A stretch of 64,000 bases of DNA. Origin: Comamonas sp. GB3 AK4-5. GTDB taxonomy: Bacteria > Pseudomonadota > Gammaproteobacteria > Burkholderiales > Burkholderiaceae_C. Under the pieces are notes generated by a model, which was not told the DNA's origin, did no database searches, and saw nothing but the letters and a program-made list of their open reading frames with translations. The translations under genes and the position numbers were made by a program. Location of the stretch: positions 2,728,001 through 2,792,000 of the forward strand of contig NZ_CP166730.1 of assembly GCF_041320665.1 (NCBI RefSeq), written 5' to 3'. This document shows positions 1 to 8,615 of the stretch, one piece after another; position 1 is the stretch's first letter, and every line of letters starts with the position of its first letter.

Positions 1-2
1 TG

Positions 3-224
3 GCCGCCGTGATCGTGGGCGAATCCATACTACCCTCGCGCAAAATCATCTGGTGCACGCTGGCCGTGGTGGTCGGCGCCATCGTCTACCGCTTCTTCAT
101 TGCGGCGGCCCTCAACAGCGACTTCATCGGCCTCAAGGCCCAGGATTTGAACCTGGTGACCGCCGTGCTGGTGACCGTGGCCCTGGTCATTCCCCAGCTC
201 AAGCGCAAGCTGAAAAGAAAGTAA
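3..224 (+). CDS. ABC transporter permease, C-terminal fragment
   Basis: The reading frame is open to the left edge of the window, so only the last 73 codons or so are present. The fragment has a hydrophobic segment, the phrase FIGLKAQDLNLVTAVLVTVALVIP and a basic tail (KRKLKRK). This matches the C-terminus of BPD_transp_2-type inner-membrane permeases, where the last helix follows a conserved loop of the form GLxxxDLxL. The ATPase gene 130 bp downstream has the same orientation, so the two probably form one importer for an amino acid or similar small substrate. The substrate cannot be told from this fragment. Confidence 0.75.
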   Translation, partial: AAVIVGESILPSRKIIWCTLAVVVGAIVYRFFIAAALNSDFIGLKAQDLNLVTAVLVTVALVIPQLKRKLKRK

Positions 225-302
225 CCCCTGAGCGGCTGCCGCTTCCCTCTTGAAGAGGGGCGGCACCCTCGCTGGGCCCTTGCTCGGTGCCCCCCACAAA
301 GG
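225..302 (+). repeat. CCCCTGAG-type palindromic repeat, copy 1
   Basis: It begins with CCCCTGAG directly after the TAA of the permease fragment. It shares the GC-rich hairpin and the CCCTTGC..GGTG.CCC end seen in the copies at 16214, 20998, 29555 and 47310. It separates the permease from its partner ATPase. Confidence 0.6.
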
Positions 303-354
303 CCCCACCAGATTTCAGTGCAGCGCCTCACTGCCGCTGACCGGAGAACACCCC

Positions 355-1149
355 ATGCTGAGCGCTAAAAACCTCGAACTCACCTTCAACCCCGGCACGC
401 CGATTGAAACCCGCGCCCTGCGCGGTCTGTCGCTGGAGATTCCCGACGGCCAGTTCGTCACCGTCATCGGCTCCAATGGGGCCGGAAAGTCCACTTTTTT
501 GAACGCCGTCTCCGGCGACCAGAGCGTGGACAAGGGCAGCATCCACATTGCCGGCGAAGACATGACCCGCCGCCCCGTCTGGGACCGTGCCCACCGCGTG
601 GCCCGCGTGTTTCAAGACCCCATGGCCGGCACCTGTGAAGACCTGACCATCGAAGAAAACATGGCCCTGGCCCAATGTCGGGGAACATCGCGCGGCCTGT
701 CCTCGGCCGTCAAAACCCAGCAGCGCGAGCTTTACCGTGCGCGCCTGGCCACGCTGGGCCTGGGCCTGGAAAACCGCCTCACCGACCGCATCGGCCTGCT
801 CTCGGGCGGCCAGCGCCAGGCCGTGAGCCTGTTGATGGCTGCACTCCAGCCCTCGCGTATTTTGCTGCTTGATGAACACACGGCCGCCCTGGACCCGCGC
901 ACCGCCGACTTTGTGCTGCAGCTCACCGCCCGCATCGTGGCCGAGAGCAAACTGACCACCATGATGGTGACCCACAGCATGCGCCAGGCCCTGGACGTGG
1001 GCGAGCGCACCGTGATGCTGCACCAGGGCAATGTGGTGCTAGACGTGAGCGGCGAGGAACGCGCGAACATGGACGTGCCCGACCTGCTGCACATGTTCGA
1101 GAAAGTGCGTGGCGAAAAACTGGCCGATGACGCCCTGCTGCTGGGATAA
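355..1149 (+). CDS. ABC transporter ATP-binding protein
   Basis: The protein has 264 residues. The start is the ATG preceded by GGAGAA; the frame stays open upstream only because the repeat between the genes has no stop in that frame. Walker A GSNGAGKST lies at about residues 39-47, the signature LSGGQ at 149-153, Walker B ILLLDE at 169-174, and an H-loop THS follows. It resembles the stand-alone ATPases of the uncharacterised importer group (COG1101 type) whose permease is the BPD_transp_2 type encoded just before it. It would power uptake at the inner membrane. Substrate unknown. A strong terminator follows, so it is the last gene of its operon. Confidence 0.85.
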   Translation: MLSAKNLELTFNPGTPIETRALRGLSLEIPDGQFVTVIGSNGAGKSTFLNAVSGDQSVDKGSIHIAGEDMTRRPVWDRAHRVARVFQDPMAGTCEDLTIEENMALAQCRGTSRGLSSAVKTQQRELYRARLATLGLGLENRLTDRIGLLSGGQRQAVSLLMAALQPSRILLLDEHTAALDPRTADFVLQLTARIVAESKLTTMMVTHSMRQALDVGERTVMLHQGNVVLDVSGEERANMDVPDLLHMFEKVRGEKLADDALLLG

Positions 1150-1175
1150 GCCCCTCGCTTCTTTCGCACCACCAG

Positions 1176-1200
1176 GCAGCCTGCGGGCTGCTTTTTTTTT
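1176..1200 (+). terminator. Rho-independent terminator after the ABC ATPase
   Basis: GCAGCC-TGCG-GGCTGC stem at 1176-1191 followed by nine T, 27 bp after the ATPase stop codon. Confidence 0.85.
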
Positions 1201-1382
1201 GCGCCTAGCAATCAACGGAAAAACACCGCAAACGCTTGCTATATAAGTACAGAGCGCTATTCTAAAAATAGCATCCCATGCAGCGCGCCCCAGCGCTGCA
1301 CATGAAACTGGCACAACCCATGCGCGGGACGGCCAGCAAGGGCCTAGACCGTCCGCGCCACCCTGCAGCATGGGCTGCCCCA

Positions 1383-1430
1383 GCAAAGGCCGCCGTCCCC
1401 TCGAAGGAAGGTGCGCAGCGCCTCAGGGGG
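1383..1430 (-). repeat. CCCCTGAG-type palindromic repeat, short copy 2
   Basis: On the minus strand CCCCCTGAGGCGCTGCGC begins inside the last codons of the retropepsin-like gene, and the TGA inside the repeat is that gene's stop codon. The remainder is a shortened version of the element. Confidence 0.55.
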
Positions 1431-1914
1431 AGCGAATGACCATCACATCCCCCGCCATGCGCACCTCGAACTGCTTGAGAAAGTTCTGCCCCAGCAAGGC
1501 GGACTGCGGCGTGTCGCCGGTGTAGCCCGTGCCCACGGTGAGCCGGCGCACCGTCAGCGGCCCCACGCTCACGGTGTCGGCCCGCACCAGCCGGCCGGGA
1601 CGCTCGCCATTGGCCGTGGAAAAAGTGGCCTCACGTCCGCCCTGCAATCCGGCCGCCTCGGCCAGGGCATCGGTCACGGCAATGGCCGTGGCGCCGGTGT
1701 CCACCAGAAAGCGCACCGGCTGGCCATTGATGCTGCCATCGGCATAGAAATGGCCGTCGCGGTGGCGGGAAAGCTGCAAGCTGCCGTCGGCCTGCACGGT
1801 CACGGCGGCGGGCTGCAGCCAGCGGTCCATGGCCAGATACAGTGCCCCCAGCGCCGCCAGCCAGAACAGCGCCATGGCCAGCTGGGTCCGCCACAGGGTG
1901 CTGCGCGCGTTCAT
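1423..1914 (-). CDS. Retropepsin-like aspartic protease, membrane anchored
   Basis: The protein has 163 residues: one N-terminal membrane segment (about residues 8-27, ALFWLAALGALYLAM), then a single aspartic protease domain with the catalytic motif FLVDTGATAIAV and a C-terminal LLGQNFLKQFEV. This is the layout of the small periplasmic clan AA proteases (TIGR02281 type). The chosen ATG overlaps the stop of the upstream pirin gene in an ATGA, so the two are translationally coupled. The stop codon is supplied by the repeat at 1383-1430, so the original C-terminus may have been slightly different. Substrate unknown. Confidence 0.8.
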   Translation of the reverse strand: MNARSTLWRTQLAMALFWLAALGALYLAMDRWLQPAAVTVQADGSLQLSRHRDGHFYADGSINGQPVRFLVDTGATAIAVTDALAEAAGLQGGREATFSTANGERPGRLVRADTVSVGPLTVRRLTVGTGYTGDTPQSALLGQNFLKQFEVRMAGDVMVIRSP

Positions 1915-2810
1915 GGCAGCGCAGGCGCGGGGATGCGCCGGTCTTCCCCGCCCGGCACGCTGCCAAAACGGGGGCTGGCAGCCTCCCAATCGGCGCGGTA
2001 GCCGCGAATGGTGGCCAGGTCCGGGCCGACAAAATTCCACCACATGCTCACCGGCTCATTCAGGGGCTGGCCGCCCAGCAGCAGCACGCGGGCGCCGGGC
2101 GCAAGCTGCAGCGTCAGCTGCCTGGGCCCGGGCGCCAGATAGGCCAGCTCGTCCATGGAGAAGTCCTCTCCCGCCAGGGTGAAACCGCCCTCCAAGGCCA
2201 TCAATCCATGCTCGAAGGCGGCATCCAGGGTCAGGGTCAGCGTGGCGGCATTCTTTCCGTCATGGAGCAACTCCAGCCCCAGCAGCGGGGAATGCACGGC
2301 CGTGGGCGCCTGGTGGCCGCCGTACTGCCCTGCCATCAGGCTGCAGCGCACGGCGGGGGCTTGTGCATCGCGCCACTGCGGCAGCTCGGGGTAATGGGCA
2401 AAGTCCGGTGGACAGTCGGCCACAGCATCCGGCAGCGCAATCCACAGCTGGGCGGCATGCATGCGCTGGCCGGGCTGCACGGAGTCTTCGGTGTGGGAAA
2501 TGCCATGGCCTGCCGTCATCAGGTTCACCTGGCCGGGGCGTATCACCTGCTCGCTGCCCAGGCTATCACGGTGCAGCAGCTCGCCTTCAATCATCCAGGT
2601 AAAGGTCTGCAGCCGGGTGTGCGGATGCGCGCCCACATGCAGGCCCTGCTCGGCCGCAAACTGCACCGGACCGATATGGTCCAGAAAACACCAGGCGCCA
2701 ATCAGGCGTCGCCCACGGCTGGGCAAGGTGCGCGCCACCATCAGGCCTTCGCCCAGACTGCTGCTGCGCGGGGCGATGCGCTGGATTTGAATTTCGGTGT
2801 GCTCGGTCAT
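1911..2810 (-). CDS. Pirin family protein (bicupin)
   Basis: The protein has 299 residues. Pirin signatures include GEGLMVARTLPSRGRRLIG, HPHTRLQTFTWMIEG, MTAGHGISHTE and the C-terminal cupin phrase GEDFSMDELAYL. The His residues of the first cupin (HPHT, HTE) are the expected metal ligands. The start at 2810 is chosen because AGGAG sits seven bases upstream; a further in-frame ATG at 2831 would lie before that site. Some bacterial pirins act as quercetin 2,3-dioxygenases or redox sensors, but the role here cannot be read from sequence. It overlaps the protease gene downstream by four bases. Confidence 0.85.
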   Translation of the reverse strand: MTEHTEIQIQRIAPRSSSLGEGLMVARTLPSRGRRLIGAWCFLDHIGPVQFAAEQGLHVGAHPHTRLQTFTWMIEGELLHRDSLGSEQVIRPGQVNLMTAGHGISHTEDSVQPGQRMHAAQLWIALPDAVADCPPDFAHYPELPQWRDAQAPAVRCSLMAGQYGGHQAPTAVHSPLLGLELLHDGKNAATLTLTLDAAFEHGLMALEGGFTLAGEDFSMDELAYLAPGPRQLTLQLAPGARVLLLGGQPLNEPVSMWWNFVGPDLATIRGYRADWEAASPRFGSVPGGEDRRIPAPALP

Positions 2811-2843
2811 ACAAAACTCCTGGTCACTCACTCTGCAAGGCTA

Positions 2844-2872
2844 TTGCCTCTCAGGTAACTATTAGATATTAG
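2844..2872 (+). promoter_or_regulatory. Possible promoter for the amino acid permease leader
   Basis: TTGCCT at 2844-2849 and TATTAG at 2867-2872 are separated by 17 bp in a locally AT-rich patch. Both boxes are imperfect, so this is a weak prediction. Confidence 0.3.
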
Positions 2873-3022
2873 AGCCTGTTTACAGCCTCCTCAGACCCGC
2901 ATACCTCATGCAGACGCTCCACATTAGAGACGCTTAACCGGATGTAGGGTCATTAACGCCATCGTCACCGACGACGCATTCCATCGCAGACAATCCACGC
3001 CAGAACGTTCCCGCCCTGTTTC

Positions 3023-3050
3023 AAGGCCGCTGCTGCGGCCTTTGTCTTTT
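3023..3050 (+). promoter_or_regulatory. Leader hairpin 1, terminator-like
   Basis: A perfect eight-pair stem AAGGCCGC/GCGGCCTT with loop TGCT, followed by TGTCTTTT. It lies in the untranslated leader of the amino acid permease, 66 bp before its start. Confidence 0.5.
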
Positions 3051-3064
3051 GGCGCGGGCAAGAA

Positions 3065-3097
3065 GTGCCAGGCCCTTGCCTGGCACATTGTTTTTTT
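3065..3097 (+). promoter_or_regulatory. Leader hairpin 2, terminator-like, just before the permease start
   Basis: A perfect eight-pair stem GTGCCAGG/CCTGGCAC with a six-base loop, then ATTG and seven T. This has the full form of an intrinsic terminator and ends 18 bp before the permease ATG. That suggests either attenuation of the permease or the end of a small RNA made from the 2.88-3.1 kb stretch. The rest of 2811-3115 holds no gene that I can see. Confidence 0.55.
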
Positions 3098-3115
3098 GGA
3101 CGACACATCTGCACC

Positions 3116-4594
3116 ATGGCAGCTGATTCTTCTCTTCCCAGCCAAGGCCCTTCGCTGCAACGCAGCCTGAAGGCCCGCCACATGTCCATGATCGCCATTG
3201 GCGGCTCCATTGGCACAGGGCTTTTCGTGGCCTCGGGCGCCACCATTTCGCAGGCCGGCCCTGGCGGCGCGCTGCTGGCCTATATGGTGGTGGGCCTGAT
3301 GGTCTACTTCCTGATGACCAGCCTGGGCGAAATGGCCTCGCACATGCCGGTCTCCGGCTCTTTCGCCACCTACGGCGCCAAGTATGTGGATGAAGGCTTT
3401 GGCTTTGCCCTGGGCTGGAACTATTGGTACAACTGGGCGGTGACGATTGCCGTGGACCTGGTGGCCGCCCAACTGGTGATGGCCTACTGGTTCCCCGATA
3501 TCAACGGCGTCATGTGGAGCGCGCTGTTCCTGGCGCTGATGTTCGGCCTCAATGCCTTGTCCGCACGCGGCTTTGGCGAGTCGGAATTCTGGTTCGCGGC
3601 CATCAAGGTGCTCACGGTGCTGGTCTTCATCGGCGTGGGTCTGCTGATGATTCTGGGCATTTTGCAGGGCGGTGCGCCCGAGGGTGTCTGGGGCAATATC
3701 GCCAACTTCACCATTGCCGACGCCCCCTTTGCCGGTGGTTTTGCCGCGCTGATCGGTGTGGCCATGGTGGTGGGCTTTTCCTTTCAGGGCACGGAGCTGA
3801 TCGGCATTGCCGCTGGCGAATCCGAAGACCCGGCCAAGAACGTGCCGCGCGCCATCCGCAAGGTGTTCTGGCGCATTTTGCTGTTCTATGTCTTCGCCAT
3901 TTTGATCATTGGCCTGCTGATTCCCTATACCGACCCCAAGCTGCTGAAGAACGAGCTGGGCGACATCAGCGTCAGCCCCTTCACCCTGGTGTTTGAACGC
4001 GCCGGCCTGCTGGGCGCTGCAGCGGTGATGAATGCCGTGGTGCTGACCTCGGTGCTGTCGGCTGGTAACTCGGGCATGTATGCCTCCACCCGCATGATGT
4101 ATGCGCTGGCCAAGCAGGGCATGGCCCCCAAGGTGTTTGCCCGCGTGAATGCGCGCGGCGTACCCATGATGGCGCTGCTGGCCACCACGGCAATTGCCGC
4201 CCTGTGCTTTCTGACCAATATCTTCAGCCCCCAGGCGGTGTACATCTGGCTGCTGAATCTCTCGGGCATGTGCGGCTTTGTCGCCTGGCTGGGCATTGCG
4301 GTGAGCCACTATCGCTTCCGCAAGGGTTGCGAGGCGCAGAACTTTGACCTGAACCAGCTGCCCTACCGCGCTGCGGCCTTCCCCTTTGGCCCGGTGTTCG
4401 CCTTTGTGCTGTGCCTGATCATCACCCTGGGCCAGAACTACGAGAACTTCCTCTCCGACAAGATCGACTGGGTGGGCGCCATCGCCACCTATATCGGACT
4501 GCCCCTGTTCCTGCTGATCTGGTTTGGCTACAAGTGGACCAAGGGCACGCGCATCGTGCGCTACGAAGAGATGGACCTGTCGGGCAGCCGCTGA
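3116..4594 (+). CDS. Amino acid permease, APC superfamily (AAT type)
   Basis: The protein has 492 residues and about 12 hydrophobic segments. The N-terminal phrase HMSMIAIGGSIGTGLFVASG is the signature of the proton-driven amino acid transporter family that contains LysP, AroP and GabP. FQGTELIGIAAGES and SGMYASTRMMYALAKQG are also typical. The start is the ATG 18 bp after a terminator-like hairpin; there is no strong ribosome-binding site, only GGA. It imports an amino acid across the inner membrane. The overall look is closest to lysine-specific permeases, but the substrate is not certain. It is a single-gene unit ending at a strong terminator. Confidence 0.85.
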   Translation: MAADSSLPSQGPSLQRSLKARHMSMIAIGGSIGTGLFVASGATISQAGPGGALLAYMVVGLMVYFLMTSLGEMASHMPVSGSFATYGAKYVDEGFGFALGWNYWYNWAVTIAVDLVAAQLVMAYWFPDINGVMWSALFLALMFGLNALSARGFGESEFWFAAIKVLTVLVFIGVGLLMILGILQGGAPEGVWGNIANFTIADAPFAGGFAALIGVAMVVGFSFQGTELIGIAAGESEDPAKNVPRAIRKVFWRILLFYVFAILIIGLLIPYTDPKLLKNELGDISVSPFTLVFERAGLLGAAAVMNAVVLTSVLSAGNSGMYASTRMMYALAKQGMAPKVFARVNARGVPMMALLATTAIAALCFLTNIFSPQAVYIWLLNLSGMCGFVAWLGIAVSHYRFRKGCEAQNFDLNQLPYRAAAFPFGPVFAFVLCLIITLGQNYENFLSDKIDWVGAIATYIGLPLFLLIWFGYKWTKGTRIVRYEEMDLSGSR

Positions 4595-4614
4595 CACGTT
4601 CACGCCCTCTCCCA

Positions 4615-4651
4615 CCAAACAAAAGCCGGGCAATGCCCGGCTTTTGTTTGG
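4615..4651. terminator. Bidirectional terminator between the permease and metC
   Basis: A long palindrome CCAAACAAAAGCCGGGC-AAT-GCCCGGCTTTTGTTTGG with A and T tracts on both sides. It lies between two convergent genes and can serve both. Confidence 0.9.
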
Positions 4652-4666
4652 CTGGCTGCGTGAGGC

Positions 4667-5917
4667 TCAGCCAAAGGCCTTGGTCAGTGCCTGTGCCAGA
4701 TCGGCGCGCAGGTCTTGAACCTGCTCCAGGCCAATGGCGAAACGCACCACCGTGCCGGCCTTGAGCTGCGTATGCGGCTGGCTGCGCATGCGCTCGATCT
4801 CGTAGGGCACGACCAGGCTGATGGGGCCGCCCCAGCTGTAACCCAGCTTGAACAGTTGCAGGCTGTCGCAAAAGCGGTCCACCGCAGTCTGGCTGTGCTG
4901 GGGGTCGATCACCACGCTGAACAGGCCGGCCGCCGCGCCCTGGCCCTCATTGGCGGCTCCGCACAAGGCCTGCCAATGCGCATGGCCGGGCGCACCTTCC
5001 AATGCCGGGTGCAGCACCTGGACCACGGCAGGCTGCTGCCCCAGCCACTGCGCCAGCGCGCGCGCGGCCACATCATGGGCCCGGTAGCGCAGGCCCACGC
5101 TGGGCAGAGAGCGCAGCAGCAGCTCGGCATCGTTGGCGCCAATGCCAATACCCAGGCGCATATGGGTGAGCTTGATGCGCATGTGCAGGCCGGCGTCGCG
5201 GGTGATGATGCTGCCCATGAGCACATCGCCGCCGCCGCTAGGGTATTTGGTCAGCGCATGGGCCGTGATGTCCGCCCCCAGGCTGCCGCCGTCGGCCAGC
5301 AGGTCAAAGGGCCTGAAGGCCAGGCCCGCGCCCCAGGTGTTGTCCAGCACCGTGGTCACACCGCGCGCGCGGCACAGCTGCACCATGGCGATCAGATCGG
5401 GAAACTCCATGCTGACCGAGCCCGGAGCCTCCAGCCACACCAGCTTGGTGGCGGGCGTGATCTTGGCCTGCAGATCGGCCAGGTTCATGGGGTCGTAAAG
5501 CGCATGGTCAATGCCCAGGCGCTTCAGCTCGATCTCGGTGAAATCCTTGTTGGGGCCGTAGGCGTTGTCGGGCAGCAGCACCTGATCGCCTGCGTTGAGC
5601 AGCGCCAGCGACACCGTGGTCAGGGCCGACAGCCCGCTGGGCACCAGCAGACACTGCAAGCCGCCCTCGAGCGCGCACAGGCGCTCTTCGAGCTGGTAGG
5701 TGGTGGGCGTGCCATGCAGACCGTAGGTGTAGCTGCTCTTGTCCAGCCAGCGGCGCTCGCGCATGGCAGCCACATTGGGAAACAACACGCTGGAGCCCTT
5801 GTGCACCGGCGGCTGCGGGGAGACAAAGCCGGCCGGTGGCGTATAGGGATGGTGAACCAGTTGGGTGATCAGATCACGCGCCGCGCCCTGTGCGGTATCG
5901 GAATGGGATGAGGTCAT
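4667..5917 (-). CDS. metC: Cystathionine beta-lyase
   Basis: The protein has 416 residues and belongs to the Cys/Met-metabolism PLP enzymes. Lys224 in ALTKYPSGGGD is the expected Schiff-base lysine and Asp192 in LDNTWGAG the PLP-ring ligand. YGLHGTPTTYQLEERLCALEGG near residue 70 is typical of cystathionine beta-lyases, which cleave cystathionine to homocysteine, pyruvate and ammonia in methionine synthesis. Related gamma-lyases and sulfhydrylases share the fold, but HGTPT and SWGGPISLV favour MetC. It is a single gene on the minus strand. Confidence 0.85.
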   Translation of the reverse strand: MTSSHSDTAQGAARDLITQLVHHPYTPPAGFVSPQPPVHKGSSVLFPNVAAMRERRWLDKSSYTYGLHGTPTTYQLEERLCALEGGLQCLLVPSGLSALTTVSLALLNAGDQVLLPDNAYGPNKDFTEIELKRLGIDHALYDPMNLADLQAKITPATKLVWLEAPGSVSMEFPDLIAMVQLCRARGVTTVLDNTWGAGLAFRPFDLLADGGSLGADITAHALTKYPSGGGDVLMGSIITRDAGLHMRIKLTHMRLGIGIGANDAELLLRSLPSVGLRYRAHDVAARALAQWLGQQPAVVQVLHPALEGAPGHAHWQALCGAANEGQGAAAGLFSVVIDPQHSQTAVDRFCDSLQLFKLGYSWGGPISLVVPYEIERMRSQPHTQLKAGTVVRFAIGLEQVQDLRADLAQALTKAFG

Positions 5918-6108
5918 AGCCCGCCTATCCTAGCCGCAGCCCGGGGGCGACCGCTCGCTCGACCGCCACAGAGGGGACATGGCCGCAGCAGAAACACCAC
6001 AGGCTGCGAGTGAGGCAGCCTGTGAATAAAGCGGGAGCCTGCGCTCGGCAAGCCCCTACGCGGGGAATGGGGGGAAGAATGGGCTGGAGAGAGCTCGTGG
6101 ACGCGAAC

Positions 6109-6618
6109 TCAACCGGCCTTGATCGTCAGATCGTTTTGTACGGTGCTCACGCCCTGCACCGCCTTGGCGATTTCACCCGCACGGTCCTTGGCGCCTTGGT
6201 TGGGGGCTTCACCACTGAGTGTCACCACCCCGTCCTTGGCGGCCACCTGGATCTTCAGCATCCGGAGCTCCGCATCCTTGAGCAAACCGGCATGGACTGC
6301 GGCGGTGATGGCTGCGGCATCCACCACGGAAGCCACTGCGGTGCCGGCCTCCTGGGCTGCATCCTTGATGTCGGCCGCTGCGACCTTGGCGGCATCGGTG
6401 GCGCCGGAGGCCGCGTTCAGCGCTGCGGTGGACGCATCCACCGCAGCCGTCTTGGCCTCAGCGGCCGCATTGCCTGCGGCCTGCTCGGTGTTGGCAATCG
6501 CCTCGTCCAGTTTCTGACCCGCGGTCTGGCTTTCAGCGGGCTTGTCGCAAGCGGCCAGGCCAAAAGCCAGGGCGGTTACGGCAATGATCTGTGCAATGCG
6601 TTGGGTAGGCTTGCTCAT
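6109..6618 (-). CDS. BON-domain lipoprotein
   Basis: The protein has 169 residues. A signal peptide ends in the lipobox LAAC (Cys24), so it should be a lipid-anchored envelope protein. Residues 30-105 are an Ala-rich, probably helical stretch. The C-terminal 60 residues (LLKDAELRMLKIQVAAKDGVVTLSGEA ... VSTVQNDLTIK) form one BON domain, as in the osmotic-stress protein OsmY. BON domains are thought to bind membranes or ligands. The start has a good GGAGACTGTC ribosome site. It stands alone in its locus. Confidence 0.85.
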   Translation of the reverse strand: MSKPTQRIAQIIAVTALAFGLAACDKPAESQTAGQKLDEAIANTEQAAGNAAAEAKTAAVDASTAALNAASGATDAAKVAAADIKDAAQEAGTAVASVVDAAAITAAVHAGLLKDAELRMLKIQVAAKDGVVTLSGEAPNQGAKDRAGEIAKAVQGVSTVQNDLTIKAG

Positions 6619-6877
6619 GACAGTCTCCTTCTCTTATTGCCAAGAATGAAGCCCTCCGCAAACTGCACGGGCTTCGTGTACGTATTTTCCACAGGCAACT
6701 ATGCCGAGGGGGCCACACCCCGACCTGTAGGACAACTCCGGATTTCCGTACCGGCGGTGCGCACCCAGGCCTTGCCCGCTTTTTGCCCGGTGCAAATTCT
6801 AGAAAAACCATAGCAGCCCAAGCGCATGGAATACGTGCAGGACAGTGATTGCACTGCAAATCACAGACAATGCGGCC

Positions 6878-8584
6878 ATGCCACGTTCGCTTGCTTCCAT
6901 CTTCCCGTTCCTGGATTGGCCACGCCCCACCCCTCAGTTGCTGCGCGGCGAATTGTGGGCAGGCATGACCGTAGGCCTGATGCTGCTGCCCCAGGGCGTG
7001 GCCTATGCAGCGCTGGCAGGCATGCCGCTGATCACGGGTATTTACGCCTCCATCATCCCGGCCCTGGTGGCCGTGCTGTTCAGCGGCTCTCCCCGCCTGG
7101 GCGTGGGCCCCACGGCGCTGAGTGCGCTGCTGATTGGCGCTTCCCTGTCGGGCATGGCCGAGCCAGGCTCGGCCCAATGGGTGCAGCTGGCAGCCTGGAT
7201 GGCGATTCTGGCGGGGCTGCTGCAATGGGGGCTGGGCCTGGTGCGTGCGGGCTGGCTGCTGAATCTGGTGACCTCGCCCGTGCTCACGGGCTTTACCCAG
7301 GCGGCTGCGCTGCTGATTCTGGCCTCGCAACTGCCCACGCTGCTAGGGCTGCATTCAAGCTGGACTGCCGTGTGGCATACCCCCTCTTGGCAGCATTTCG
7401 ATGGGCATTCCATTGCCTATGGCGCGGCCAGCATTGCCTTGCTGTCGCTGGCCAAGCGCTGGCGGCCGGCCTTTCCCTCGGCCATAGTCATCATCGCGCT
7501 GACAGGATGCATCAGCTGGGCCACCGGCTTTGCCGATGAAGGCGGCCAGGTGGTGGGCCATTTGCCCAGCGGCATGCCCCATTTCCAGGCACCCGGATGG
7601 CTGGAGTGGGAGGCGTTCACCGCCCTGGTCATGCCGGTGCTGGTGATTGCGCTGGTGAGCTTTTTGGAGACCGCCTCCAGCGCCCAGGTGGAGCACCAGC
7701 AGGCCGGCACGCGCTGGAATGAAAACCAGGACTTGATCGCCCAAGGGGTGTCCAAGATCAGCGCCGGACTGTTTGGCAGCTTTGCCACCAGCGCCTCTTT
7801 TTCACGCTCGGCCGTCAATCTGCTGGCCGGCGCCAAGACGGGTTATGCCAATTTGTTCGCCATTGCCCTGGTCATCGTGGTGGTGCTGTGGTTTATTCCA
7901 GCCCTCTACCATGTGCCCCAGTCGGCGCTGGCGGCCATCGTGATCACGGCCGTGGTCAATCTGATCAAGCCCCGCGCCATCCTCTATCTCTTCAAGCTGT
8001 CCCGGATCGAAGGCGGCATTGCCGTGGCCACCCTGCTGCTGACCTTGCTGACCGCCCCCCGCATGTACTGGGGCGTGCTGGCCGGCATTGTGCTGAGCCT
8101 GGGATATTTCCTCTACCAGCGGCTGCACCCCCGCATCATCGAGGTGGCCCCCCATCCAGATGGCAGTCTGCGCGACCGGCATCTGTGGCAGTTGCCGCCC
8201 ATCGCCCCCGGCGTGCTGGCCCTGCGCATGGATGCGGCGCTGGACTTTGCCTCCGCCAGCGCCCTGGAGCACCGCATCAGCGACGCCCTGGCCGGGCGCA
8301 GCGACATCCGTGTGCTGTATCTGGCAGCGCAACCCGTCAACCGCATCGATGTGACGGGCGTGGAAATGTTCATGCGGCTGCGCCTATCCCTGCAAAAGCA
8401 GGGAATTGCCCTGCATATCGGCGGAATGAAACTTCCCGTGGAACGGATACTTTCACGCGCTGGTGCATTGGTGCCCAGCCCCGATTTAGTGCTTTATCGA
8501 ACCGATGCCCAAGCGCTCTCCACCCTCCAGCACACACCACCGTCGCCAAATTCGCCGGTGCCGCCAGAGCGTGCACGAGACTGA
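6878..8584 (+). CDS. SulP family anion transporter
   Basis: The protein has 568 residues. An SLC26/SulP transport domain spans residues 15-430 (ELWAGMTVGLMLLPQGVAYA, GVGPTALSAL, GSFATSASFSRSAVN). It is followed by a C-terminal STAS domain at roughly 440-540 (RVLYLAAQPVNRIDVTGVEMF). These proteins carry sulfate, bicarbonate or other anions across the inner membrane. The ATG at 6878 is chosen; a GTG at 6845 with AGGA just before it is an alternative that would add 11 residues. The gene precedes a diguanylate cyclase by 31 bp. Confidence 0.85.
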   Translation: MPRSLASIFPFLDWPRPTPQLLRGELWAGMTVGLMLLPQGVAYAALAGMPLITGIYASIIPALVAVLFSGSPRLGVGPTALSALLIGASLSGMAEPGSAQWVQLAAWMAILAGLLQWGLGLVRAGWLLNLVTSPVLTGFTQAAALLILASQLPTLLGLHSSWTAVWHTPSWQHFDGHSIAYGAASIALLSLAKRWRPAFPSAIVIIALTGCISWATGFADEGGQVVGHLPSGMPHFQAPGWLEWEAFTALVMPVLVIALVSFLETASSAQVEHQQAGTRWNENQDLIAQGVSKISAGLFGSFATSASFSRSAVNLLAGAKTGYANLFAIALVIVVVLWFIPALYHVPQSALAAIVITAVVNLIKPRAILYLFKLSRIEGGIAVATLLLTLLTAPRMYWGVLAGIVLSLGYFLYQRLHPRIIEVAPHPDGSLRDRHLWQLPPIAPGVLALRMDAALDFASASALEHRISDALAGRSDIRVLYLAAQPVNRIDVTGVEMFMRLRLSLQKQGIALHIGGMKLPVERILSRAGALVPSPDLVLYRTDAQALSTLQHTPPSPNSPVPPERARD

Positions 8585-8615
8585 TACACTGCAGTCACAC
8601 TTCTGTACATTTTTC

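Noticed and set aside
2924..4633. Long minus-strand open frame opposite the amino acid permease
   Set aside because: The permease on the plus strand has clear family motifs; the antisense product is His/Gln-rich without a domain.
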